Positions 1 through 11,200 of a DNA stretch of 64,000 nucleotides are shown here, one piece after another; positions within the stretch are counted from its first letter, which is position 1; each line of letters begins with the position of its first letter. The notes under the pieces were generated by a model. The model saw nothing but the letters and a program-made list of their open reading frames with translations. It was not told the origin of the DNA and did no database searches. The position numbers and the translations under genes are program-made. Source of the stretch: Atopsyche davidsoni (taxonomy: Eukaryota; Arthropoda; Insecta; Trichoptera; Hydrobiosidae); assembly GCA_022113835.1 (NCBI GenBank), contig JAILWY010000018.1, forward strand, positions 10,703,001-10,767,000. Direction: 5' to 3'.

Positions 1-244
1 TTAAAGAACCTTATGTTTCGTGGAAATTTGAGTGTATTAGGATTGTCGAAATACATCATAGTTTTTATTATTTTTAGTGCAATATTTAAGAAAACAAAGT
101 GAACACTTTATAGTTTTTGAGAGATATAGTAGCTATACTATATACCAGTGGGAAGTTTTTTTACACCGTAGATTTCATTTATTTCAAATATGCAAATTAT
201 AAATTAAGAAGTTTGATACATACAAATTTTTCAACATTTAATAG
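1..244 (+). other. NDUFS1 intron, 5' part outside window
   Basis: AT-rich sequence with no coding signal on either strand. It ends in an acceptor (AATAG at 240-244) directly before the first NDUFS1 exon in the window, so it is read as the 3' part of an intron. The start codon, mitochondrial targeting peptide and roughly the first 55 residues must lie to the left. Confidence 0.7.
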
Positions 245-3200
245 GCAGCAGCTCAAATAGGCATAGAGATTCCACGATTCTGTTACCATGAGCGTTTGGC
301 TGTGGCAGGAAATTGCCGAATGTGTCTTGTTGAGGTGGAGAAGTCTCCAAAGCCTGTGGCTGCGTGTGCCATGCCAGTCATGAAGGGTTGGAGGATTAAA
401 ACTAATTCTGACATGACAAGGAAGGCTCGTGAAGGGGTAATGGAGTTTCTGCTTGTCAACCATCCGCTTGACTGTCCTATCTGTGATCAAGGAGGAGAAT
501 GCGATCTTCAGGATCAATCTATGGCATTTGGATCAGATAGAAGTCGTTTTGCAGACATAAACTTTTCTGGCAAAAGGTCAGTTACATTACTTACAAACAC
601 TGAGATTGTATTTTTTAATAACCTGCAAATCCTTTTCAGATTTGAATATATTTTATAATTTTTTATTTTTGTTTTGTCAGGGCTGTAGAAGATAAAGATG
701 TCGGTCCATTAATCAAAACAATAATGACTCGTTGTATCCATTGCACTCGCTGCATTCGTTTTGCGTCTGAAGTTGCCGGTGTTGATGATCTTGGAACCAC
801 AGGCAGAGGTACAGACATGCAGGTGATTATCTTTATCGTCTGTGTCAAATATATATTTTTTAATATTCATTGTTATGCTGTTGTACTAGTTTTAATATTT
901 GTGTTGATATTAGGTTGGAACATATGTGGAGAAAATGTTTTTGTCAGAATTATCCGGCAATGTTATCGACTTGTGTCCTGTAGGTGCTTTAACATCCAAG
1001 CCATATAGTTTTACCGCCCGTCCTTGGGAGACTCGTAAAACAGACTCCATTGATGTAATGGATGCTCTGGGCAGTAACATCGTTGTGTCCACCAGAACAG
1101 GAGAAGTATTACGAATCCTGCCGAGAACTAATGAGGTTTTCATTACCTTTACTTACTTAATTTTCAATTATTGAATATTACCCCTAATACTATTATTACA
1201 TTTTTTTAATAATACAATTTTATTTTCAATAGGAAATCAATGAAGAATGGCTTTCAGACAAATCTCGCTTTGCTTGCGATGGTCTCAAACGTCAACGCCT
1301 AGTAAGCCCAATGGTTAAGGATCACAGTGGAAATTTAGTTCCCTGTGAATGGGAAGATGCACTGGTTGCAACTGCAAAAGCTCTTAAGTCTACCGCACCA
1401 AATAAAGTATAGTTAATTTTAAAATACTTTGTTAAAATATTTTGTTAATACTTAATAAGTTACGACTACAGTAATTTTTAACTACAACATATTAATCAAT
1501 TAATTTTTAGCTTGCTGCACTTGCCGGAGGGTTAGCTGACGCAGAATCCCTTGTGGCCCTGAAAGATCTACTGAACGGGTTGGGATCTGAAATTACTTGC
1601 ACTGAGCTTGCTTTCCCACATGATGGATCTGGAACTGATCTAAGATCTTCATATCTACTTAATTCTAAAATAGCCAGTAAGTTTATGATATATTCTTGGC
1701 TTGAAAAATATTTTATAGATTTAATTTATTTTTTTGTGTTCCAACTTTTTTATATTTTTTAATGCTAGTACTCTCACCATCACGCTTGGTGAGCATCTTC
1801 AAGCAGAGCGCAGATCATTGTTAATAATTTATGAAACCTCACTTTGTCTAAAGATGCCCACCTTCTGTGTTTTATATATATATATAAATGTGTATATTTT
1901 AAGATGTCGAAGATGCTGATTTGGTTTTATTAATTGGAACTAATCCAAGATTTGAAGCCCCACTTTTAAACTCAAGGATTCGCAAAGCCTATATCCATAA
2001 GGAGTGCAATGTTGCGTATATTGGACCAAAGGTTGATCTCACATATGACTACAATGTAAGTTTAAGTTTTGAGTAATAATGTTTTCTCACCACCAGTATA
2101 CTTAACTTTAGAATGGACTTAGTATAAAGAGATTTCATTACACATTTGTACTTGTAATGTTTGAAGTAAAAATGCACAGACCTGTTTGTTATGAATATGA
2201 CTATTTATTTGATTTGTAGCATTTGGGTGAGGATGCAAGTGTTCTGGCTGATCTTGCTGCTGGAAAAGGAGAATTCGCCAAAAAACTTCAGTCTGCTAAG
2301 AGGCCAGGTATTAGGGTATTAATTACCGGTTTGCAATTTACGTTACAAGTTGTACTCGTGTAAAAAAAATAACTATTACTCGATATTCTGGACTTTTAAG
2401 ATTTTCTTATCTCTTATTTTAAAATTAAAATCAATTATTCTAAATTTAATTAATTATTATTTGGATATCGGCAGTAATAATTATGGGAGCTGATCAAGCA
2501 CAGCGTGATGACGGTGCAGCAATCATAGCCAATCTTCAGACTCTTGGGAATCGTATTCAAGCTGGGTTACAAGATAAATCTTGGAAGGTGATTTTTATCA
2601 TTTTTGCTTAACAAATATTTGAATTTGCCGATAGATCAAGATATTGCCGTTCTTATTAGGTTCTGAATGTGCTGCAGCGTGTAGCGTCCCAAGTTGCAGC
2701 ATTGGACTGTGGATGGAGCGCAGGGGTGGGAGCAATTCGTGAAGCCCAACCTACTGTGCTTTTTCTGCTCGGGGCTGATGCTGGAGCAATCACACGTGAA
2801 GACCTCCCTCCCGACTGCACCGTCATTTATTTGGGTCAGTTATCTTTAACTATATATCATAAAAACGTAAGATCTTAATTTACTTGAACCTATGTAAATA
2901 TAATGTATAAGTGTAAATATCAGAATTTTAATTTAATTTTTAGGCCACCATGGTGATTCTGGAGCAGATATAGCTGATATAATTTTACCTGGTGCAGCTT
3001 ATACTGAAAAACAAGGAACATATGTCAATACTGAAGGACGAGCCCAGCAAACATCTGTAGCTATCACACCTCCTGGAAAAGCAAGAGAAGACTGGAAAAT
3101 TATCAGGTTTTCCATCAATGTTACCAATTTTTTTATCTAATTATTTATGTACATATTTATTTATTTTTTAATCTCATAAAATTTATGCATTGAAATTTTT

Positions 3201-3665
3201 AATCTTACAGCATTGTTTTCCATGAATTATTATTTCTATACTGTTTCTTATATTTTCTTTTAAACTTGTTTATTATATTGCAGAGCTTTATCTGAAGTTG
3301 CTGGTTATAAATTACCCTATGATAATTTAGATGAATTGAGGGATCGTTTAAACGATGTGTGCCCATCTCTTGTTCACTATGGCAACTGTGAAGAAAATAA
3401 TTACTTTGCGCAAGCGCTGAAACTCTCTGAAGTATAATTTTTTTCATTGTATTTATCACACACATTTTACAAAAATGTTTTGGTGCACAAATTGATATCT
3501 AATTTGGTTTTCTTTCAGCCATTATCCAAAAGTCTCTGTGGTGGACTAGATGTTAAGCAAAAGATGTTAGAAGATTTCTTTATGACAGATCCCATAAGTA
3601 GAGCTTCTCCCACCATGGCTAAATGTGTGCAGGCTGTTATCAAACAAAAAACTGCTAAATATTAA
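245..3665 (+). CDS. NADH-ubiquinone oxidoreductase 75 kDa subunit (complex I), 5' truncated by window edge
   Basis: Core iron-sulfur subunit of the complex I N-module in the mitochondrial matrix, relaying electrons from NADH. Exons: 245-576, 681-822, 914-1135, 1233-1406, 1511-1676, 1904-2055, 2220-2307, 2475-2587, 2660-2834, 2944-3106, 3284-3431, 3519-3665. They join in phase to 673 residues; the human protein has about 727. Cluster ligands are visible in order: FCYHE, NCRMC and AAC for the 2Fe-2S site; [14 protein letters not shown] (His plus three Cys) and RCIHCTRC with DLCPVGALT for the two 4Fe-4S sites. The molybdopterin-type domain follows ([27 protein letters not shown]). The C-terminus ends in the family-typical [11 protein letters not shown] stretch. 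All introns are GT-AG. No frameshift is seen. Identification is firm; the first exon's 5' boundary is less certain, because acceptors 3 or 6 bp downstream are possible. Confidence 0.96.
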
Positions 3666-3683
3666 ATAAATTATAAAATCATT

Positions 3684-3689
3684 AATAAA
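3684..3689 (+). terminator. NDUFS1 poly(A) signal
   Basis: AATAAA lies 19 bp after the NDUFS1 stop. An overlapping candidate sits about 15 bp earlier. This suggests a very short 3' UTR. Confidence 0.55.
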
Positions 3690-5129
3690 GTAACTATATT
3701 CTTCATTAAAATTGTTTTGTCAGTGAAATTACATATTTTGCTCAGTCTTTCACAGCATTATATGATTATTTATGTTTTCAAAAAAAGAGTTTCATATTAT
3801 AGAAATCTTATTTTAATAATGTAAATAATTTCTTTCTTTTTTTATATAGTTTTAAAATATAGTGATATTTTTTTGTTAATTATATTTATTATCTTCTGGA
3901 TAATATCATTTATCTTTGTGACTATTATTCATTCACTGAATACACATCTTTCATAAAGAGTTGAAAAAATAGGCATAATTCATAGATATATTATTTAAAA
4001 TTGATGTAATGTAAAACAATTTCATTTTCAACTGGATATTGAAAATAAAATAATTAAATCTTATTTTGCTTTATTTTATCAAATTGATTTTTGCCTTGCA
4101 AATTTGTATGTATTTTATAAAAAGTTTAATTATTTATAGTTTTGATTTAAGTGAGTTTTTTTTTTTTTTTTTTAAATAAGAGTTATCGATTTAGACGTCA
4201 GGTAATACAAAATTTTAGAGAAATATGAAAACTAAAATGCTTTTTATTCTTTATCTCGAGGCATTGTCTGAAGTTAGTCTTAATTCATCTATTTGATGAT
4301 TCTTTATACAGGGGTGTAGGCCAATAGCCGGTGACATAAAATATCAGGGCTATTTTATATCACGGGTATTTTTGGATCTGTTTGATTCAAAGAAAACTTG
4401 GTTTCTTACTCTTAGATATAAAAAAATTACAGAATATATAATTTTAAAAAACATATTATTTACGACATTATCTATAAAATTATATGTTTTACAGTTACAT
4501 TTGTAAAATCTTCTGTTGGTAATAATTGAAAAAAATTTAATTGTAAAAATAAATAAAAAGGATACTAAGGTGATGAACCGAAAATGTCAAAAAAATTACT
4601 TTATTATTTGTCATAAACAAAAAAATGCATGCGTGCATATAAGCAATCTAAACACAAAAAAAGATGGTTTTAAAAGTATGAGGTTTCAATTATTTTTATT
4701 TGAAACAACCTTGAAGTTATTGTGAGGGGCTGAATCAATGGCGATCGCGAAACCAAATAGATAAAATGTTTTTAACTGCTTCTAAATTTTTAAAAAACCT
4801 GAAAAGCAGCATTTCTGATTTAAAAAAATTAAGTACTTTTAAAGTAAAAGCGGCAATTCGGGACTCGCCTATGTAAAACGTTATTGAAAAAACATAACAT
4901 ATTTTTTTGTTTGTGTTTGTGGAAAACACGTGACTTCTTAGTTTGGTTTTTGAGTTAAAAAATAATTTTTGTGATTGTCATAAATAATATTTTACAAAAA
5001 TGGTATTTACGACTGGCACCACTGGTACATATTTCGTATGGCCACACGCATTACTTCCTTTCCCCGGGAGACGTCTTGCGTGGTGCTCGTGGTCTTGCGA
5101 TTATTCCGAAACATTTCAAGAACTCGACG
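3690..5129 (+). other. Intergenic region and eEF1-beta 5' region
   Basis: AT-rich and mostly featureless. Positions 4313-4375 contain a short imperfect inverted repeat around TATCAGGGCTATTTTATATC, possibly a transposon end. A small GC-richer patch at 5030-5110 next to the eEF1-beta start contains a pyrimidine run (ACTTCCTTTCCCC) that could be a TOP-like transcription start, as expected for a translation-factor mRNA. No gene is seen in 3700-4970. Confidence 0.5.
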
Positions 5130-6271
5130 ATGACTTTCGCTGTAAAAGATGTAAAAACCCCCCAAGGAGCCAAGGAATTAAACAATTTCCTTACTAACAA
5201 TAGTTTCATCGCTGGGTGTGTATATATATATACATATTTATAATGAAACTTACGTTGAATCTTCGTCACAATACTTTATTTTCCAATACAGTAAAATGAG
5301 TTTTTGATGAACGAATGGTTTTATCGTATTTATTTCATAAACTGCTTTATTTTAAGCAGAATTCATTCTTTGTTTGAGTTGTACATTTTGATGAACATAA
5401 AATTGCACATCCAAGTGCTTCACGAAGTGACACCGGGTACCTATTTTATTTTTATGCAAATAGCAATATCGAAATATAATAAATAATTCAATTTGTATTA
5501 TTTTTGCGAACCAGAGAAGTTTCAATAGGTACAACTTTGTTGTGTTATTTTAAATAAAATCTTACAAATTCAGTTGCTATTCAAGTCTCAAATGTATAAC
5601 ATTATTTTAGTTACCAACCATCAGCAGCAGATGCAAGTGTATTTGATGCATTGGGAAAAAAGCCTGCTGCCAATTTTCCAAATGCCTGTCGTTGGTACAA
5701 CAATATTGCATCTTACTCCAAAGCCGAACGTAGTGCTTGGGGTGGTCAGGCCTGCCCTCTGAAGGCTGGAGCTACCACAACTACCACTACCAAACCTGCA
5801 GATGATGACGATGATGATATTGATCTTTTTGGCTCTGATGAAGAAGAGGTATATAACTATTCACTTATTTTTGTATTATATTCACAATTTATCAAAAATT
5901 TCTAATTTTTTTTTTGTTATTTGAAGAGTGCGGAAGCAGCAGCTCTTCGTGAAAAGCGCGTGAAGGAATATTCTGAAAAGAAATCTAAGAAACCTGCACT
6001 CATTGCCAAATCTTCTATCGTTCTTGATATCAAACCTTGGGATGATGATACAGATATGAAGGAAATGGAAAAAATTGTTAGACAAATTGAAATGGATGGT
6101 CTCGTTTGGGGAGCATCTAAGCTGGTACCCGTTGGCTACGGCATCCACAAGTTACAAATTATCTGCATCGTCGAGGATGACAAGGTTTCTGTTGACCTTC
6201 TTACAGAAAAAATTCAAGAATTTGAGGATTTCGTCCAATCAGTTGATATTGCTGCATTTAATAAAATCTAA
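5130..6271 (+). CDS. Elongation factor 1-beta (eEF1B alpha-type guanine nucleotide exchange factor)
   Basis: Exchanges GDP for GTP on eEF1A during cytoplasmic translation elongation. Exons 5130-5215, 5611-5848 and 5927-6271 give 222 residues. The N-terminus ([20 protein letters not shown]) is a GST-C-like domain. An acidic linker ([16 protein letters not shown], ending at the second intron) holds the conserved CK2-type FGSDEE site. The C-terminal exchange domain includes [24 protein letters not shown] and the final DIAAFNKI. The start at 5130 is chosen because family proteins begin shortly before the DVKT motif. The frame stays open upstream to an ATG at 4971, which would add 53 unrelated residues and is not favoured. 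It lies downstream of NDUFS1 on the same strand as an independent gene. Confidence 0.96.
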
Positions 6272-6299
6272 GTAATGCATACTGTTCAGTTTTGATTTG

Positions 6300-6305
6300 A
6301 ATAAA
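6300..6305 (+). terminator. eEF1-beta poly(A) signal
   Basis: AATAAA lies 29 bp past the stop codon, giving a short 3' UTR. The 420 bp that follow, up to the mariner, hold only an (AAT)n run near 6660. Confidence 0.6.
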
Positions 6306-6725
6306 AATATCTTGACTTATAATTGTAGCATTTTTAGTTCAAAAGCTTTTCAACAAAAATAGCTTTTGTACATCTATATATTTTGTGCCAGGTTTGTATG
6401 TAATCGTCAAGAAGAAAGTATATTTAAATTGGTCACTTAAACAATGAAATCTCATTCATGTTGGCTAAAATATTTATTCATGCTAGACCACTCATCACAT
6501 TAAAGGAATCTTGCGTAAGTGTCTTAGATCAGAATTTCTAAAATTGAAACGTAATAGGAATTAACGCCCAGTGGTTTTCACAATTTCTGTGAAATTTTTG
6601 TTTTAATTATTAATTTGTTTCCTTTATTTCAAATTATAATTTAAATATTCTAGCGTTATCAATAATAATAATAATAATTTTTTTATGTATCCCAGAATGT
6701 CTGGTAGGTGTTAAAATACCATTTA

Positions 6726-7749
6726 TACGGTATGTGCATTAATTTTTTCGTGAAATTGGAGCTTTATTATAAAAAATTGGTACAATATATTCTATTCTAA
6801 GTATTGTCCATCACTAGCCACTACTTTTTCCCATCTTTCGGGCAAATTATGGATTCCATCCCAAAAGAACTGTTCGTCTTTTGAAGCCAATAAAGAATCA
6901 AGCCAATTTTTAATACCCTGTTCAGAAGTGAAGCGTATTCCAGAAAAGGCATTCTGCATCAATTGAAACAAGTGGTAGTCGGAACTCGCCCGTGATAGTT
7001 TGGCCTGGTCTCAGCAGCTCATAGTGGATGACACCCTTCTGATCTCACCAACTACACATTACCTTGGCGCCATGAATATTTGGCCTGGCTTACCTTATGA
7101 TTTTTTACGCTTCAGGTTATCCATTGAATCCATTTTTCATCACCAGTGATGATACGATGCAAAAATTACTTCTTTTTGTTGCATTCAAGCAGCATTCCGA
7201 AATGCAAAATCGCCTTTCGATGTTTCTCGGCTTCAATTCATGTGGCACCCAATTTCCTTGCTTTTGAATCATTCCCAATGCTTTTAAGTGTCTTGAAATT
7301 GTTGCTCGATCAACTCCCAATGATTCTGCGAGTTCTGCTTGCGTTTGACATGAGTCTTTATCGAGCAATGCCTCTAATTCTTCATCTTCGAATTTTTTTG
7401 GTTGCCCTGGATGTTCTTTATCATCCACACCGAAATCACCATTGTTAAAGCATCGAAACTAGTTCTCACACGTTTTTTGTTCACCATAAACTTCACACAG
7501 CAATCGGTGACTTTCAGCTGGTTTTTTCTTCCAATTGTAACAGAAAAGTAAAGCTTCCCGCAAATTGCGTTTTGTTGGTACAAAAGTTGACATGTTGAGA
7601 GCTCAAAAAAAAATGTTGCATATGACATATACTGAAAACAAAAGCGCAATAATGACGCTTCACAATGAAATGTTTAAGTATAGCCTGATGCGATTCAATA
7701 CTAGTAACGCCATCTCAGAAAATCCGAAAAAATTAATGCACACACCGTA
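6726..7749 (-). mobile_element. Mariner-type transposon with internal deletion (dead)
   Basis: Both ends carry a 26-bp terminal inverted repeat (6725-6750 and 7725-7750, one mismatch; outer part TACGGTGTGTGCATTAATTT) flanked by TA, the mariner target. On the minus strand the N-terminal helix-turn-helix of a mariner transposase is readable (FEDEELEALLDKDS, SLGVDRATISRHLKALGMIQ, GNWVPHELKP). The C-terminal end also survives (WLDSLLASKDEQFFWDGI, LPERWEKVVASDGQY). The middle region with the catalytic aspartates is missing and frames are broken. At about 1.02 kb it is shorter than a full mariner (about 1.3 kb). No active transposase is possible. Confidence 0.85.
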
Positions 7750-7751
7750 TA

Positions 7752-8273
7752 GAATTATCTCTTAGGTTTAGTCTTATTTATCTAAACCAAAAAAAAAGTT
7801 TTTTTTTAAGTAAAACATTTTATTTCACATTTAAGATTATTTTAAATAAAACATACAAAAAGATCAATGAAAGGTAAAACGATTTTTTCCAGATTTCTTA
7901 AAAATTGATATATTGTTACACCAGAAGTTCTAAGTGAAGTATTCAATCGAAAAATGTTTAATTGAAAAATAGATTAAAGGTTTGACACTAAAAAGATGAG
8001 ATGACAACCAATAAGCAATAATTTAATTAATTGCTTTGGAATTAATTTCTTTATGTAGTAATAATTATGCAGACAATATTAAAGAAAGACCTCAAAATAT
8101 ATATTCATGTAAAAAATTAAGAGGATTGATATCTTTTTAATAGTATAATATTTCATAACGGTGTACTGAAGTCATTTCCCCTTCAATTGGCGATATAAGT
8201 GTACAGTTGATTACTTGAGGAAAATTTTGTAAACTTGTATTTAATCAGCAAGGAAATGAGAATTTCCAACTTT
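7752..8273. other. Intergenic / erlin 3' UTR region
   Basis: AT-rich, no coding signal. A minus-strand AATAAA (plus TTTATT at 7819-7824) is a candidate erlin poly(A) signal about 450 bp past its stop. Confidence 0.4.
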
Positions 8274-11200
8274 TTAGGGGTTTTTGGTGGTTTCCCGAAG
8301 TCCTGGATCTAAAAACATATTAGGGATACTATTTCCAAAATATATTTTGTTATTATTTGAAAGTCCTTCATATTTTTTAAGTTCTATATATTCTTTAGTA
8401 AGAAGAAGAGAATTTGCTTCTGCAAGTTTTGATGAATGATAAAAGGCTGAATCAGCTTTGCTCTTTTCTCTGGCGGTGTGTATTGAATCTTCTATGACTT
8501 CCATTTTTTGTTGAGATTCCTTTTCCATAATTTTTTGTTCATATTGAATTTTCGCAACTATGGCCTCTTTTTCAGCTTCAATTACAGCTTTCCTACGAGC
8601 AGTTTCTGCTTCTTTTTCCACAACCTGAAATATAAGAAATATTTCCATTTAACTTATTATCGGATCGTCGGGATAGTCAATTATAAACACGTGATTTGTT
8701 AGAACTACGCTTATATCACACCATTTCATAACCAATGAATTAGATTGCAATGAAAAATATGATATTTCACAGTGATGATTATAAAATCTCAAATGTGCTG
8801 TAAATCTCAATAAAATAATTCACTACATCAAGGATATGTGGCATATATTTATTTTTAGTAACATTGTAAATAAATAAATAGAGTTAAAGAAAAAAAATAC
8901 TTTCTGATGCTGTGCTGCAATAAGAAGTCTCGACTTTTCACTTTCAGTCAATTCATAATTTTTCCTGATTGCCTCTGGAATCTTTGGTTTAGTGACCCTC
9001 ACAGCCTGAATTTGAAGGCCCGGGGCCATCTCATTTAAATCAGCTTGCAAAGCCTAAAAAATTTTAGATGCCATAATTCACTGCTGGTTTAGATATTACA
9101 GATGAAAAAAATCATTGTGAGAATTATGGTGTGTAATAATATCACTTTATGTATATATATATTTAACTATAACAGTGAATAAGAACAGTATTTTAGCCAA
9201 AAATATGCTGAAATTGGCATTTGTTTACAACACACAATGATTTAATTTGAATCATACTATCCTCAAGAAATGTTACAAACAAGGTTAAGAAAAGAATAAG
9301 GTTTAAATTATTTATTGTATTATATTATTATGAGAAAATATTGAATATTCTTAGATTATTTAATTAAGTTTCAACATATATTGATTTCAAATCAATTTAC
9401 CCTTTTTAAATTTTCATCAATCTGATCAAACAGGTCAATATATACTTCATGAAGACTGTGCACACTGCAAAATTGGTTTAATTCATGATGAACTTTATTA
9501 AATATCAATGCTCTATCATAATCTGCAGTATAATTTCGTATAGTGTCCAAAACTAAAACAAAAAGTAAAAACATTTATAAAAAACAGTACCAACAGAATA
9601 AGTGTATTCAAAGATGTCTCACGTGTAGAACAACCGTATAGAAAACACAATTTTCAGATAAATATGACAATTTACTTTTTCTGTTAGGGAGGGAATCCCA
9701 CGTATCTACTTACGTAGTTTGCTAATTCTTTAATATTTTCCAATGATTTATATTTAATCATAATTTTGCAAAAAAAAATTTGAAATTAAAACTGTTATTT
9801 TCAATATTTAGTAGATGATATAAATTATTCTCAGTATTAATACTATCTTGTAGTTAATGACTTTCAATGAAAACTAAGGCCGTAATAAAATATTACAATA
9901 ATAAAATTTATTTTTATTTTCAAGTATAATGAATAATGATAGGCCATTCGCGCGCCCTGGAAACTCAGCTGTGATTGGCTCAGCTATATAGCGTTTCTCA
10001 TTGGCTGTTCTCGACGAATCAACAAGCTCGCTCTGAGGCCAGAAGCACATGGGATTTCAGCGGCCATTTTTACATCCTAACCTTAAAATACACAACATTC
10101 GCGGCGAGCGCACGTTTTGGCTCGAGTTATCTATTTAGTTACAAATATTGTAAATTTAAAGTAGTGAGAGTTTGGAGCACGCCTACTGGTATAAGCCTAT
10201 TCAAACTATAAGAGGCTAGTGGCGTTTACGCTATCTACGTTTTACAACGCGGCAGCAAGGCATTCCACACGTCACCCGTTTTGCGATCGAAAAACGCAAA
10301 GTTTAGTGTTGTGATCTAATTTTCATCATATTGGTGGCTAGCTCGAAATAATAATGGGACCACCAGGGTTCTCTCCGCGCGGTGGCGGCGAAGGATTTCG
10401 CGGTCGCGGTGGCGGCGGAGGATTCCGCGGCCGTGGTGGCGGTGGCGGCGGTGGCGGTGGACGCGGCGCAGGGGGTTTCCGCGGAGGCGGTGGCAGAGGA
10501 CGTGGTGGCACCCCCAGGGGCCGTGGGGGACGAGGAGGTGGCGGGGGCGGCGGCTTCAAGGGCGGCAAACAAGTCGTCATAGAACCTCACAGACATTCCG
10601 GAGTTTTTATAGCAAGAGGGAAGGAAGACGCTCTTGTCACGCTGAACTTGGTACCGGGATCCGAAGTTTACGGAGAGAAAAGAATATCGGTCGAAAACGA
10701 AGGGGACAAAACAGAATATCGCGTATGGAATCCATTCCGTTCTAAATTGGCTGCAGCAATCTTGGGAGGAGTAGACCAGATCCATATCGGCCCTGGTTCA
10801 CGAGTATTGTATCTAGGCGCCGCTTCGGGCACTACTGTATCGCACGTGTCTGACATAGTCGGCCCTGAGGGCTTGGTATATGCAGTCGAGTTTTCCCATC
10901 GATCAGGTCGCGACCTCCTCAATGTTGCCAAGAAAAGAACAAATATCATTCCTATCATCGAGGATGCCAGACACCCCTTAAAATACAGAATGCTGATGGG
11001 TATTGTGGATACTATTTTTGCAGATGTCGCGCAGCCCGATCAAGCCCGTATAGTCATCCTTAATGCACAGCACTATTTGAAGAATGGTGGTCATTTTGTT
11101 ATTTCCATCAAGGCCTCATGTATAGACTCGACAGCTCAACCGGAGGCCGTATTCGCAGCAGAGGTGAAAAAACTCCAAGCAGAAAAACTTAAGCCACAAG

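Noticed and set aside
4971..5129. N-terminal extension of eEF1-beta from the ATG at 4971
   Set aside because: The residues match nothing in the family, and the homologous N-terminus begins at 5130; treated as an open 5' UTR frame.
5216..5610. Possible box C/D snoRNA in eEF1-beta intron 1 (two TTGATGAAC words)
   Set aside because: The C-box-like words lack a purine at the first position, and no CTGA D box with a terminal stem follows at suitable spacing.
10338..10785. Long antisense and alternative-frame reading frames over the fibrillarin GAR region
   Set aside because: Low-complexity GC-rich codons are open in many frames; only the fibrillarin frame has homology.
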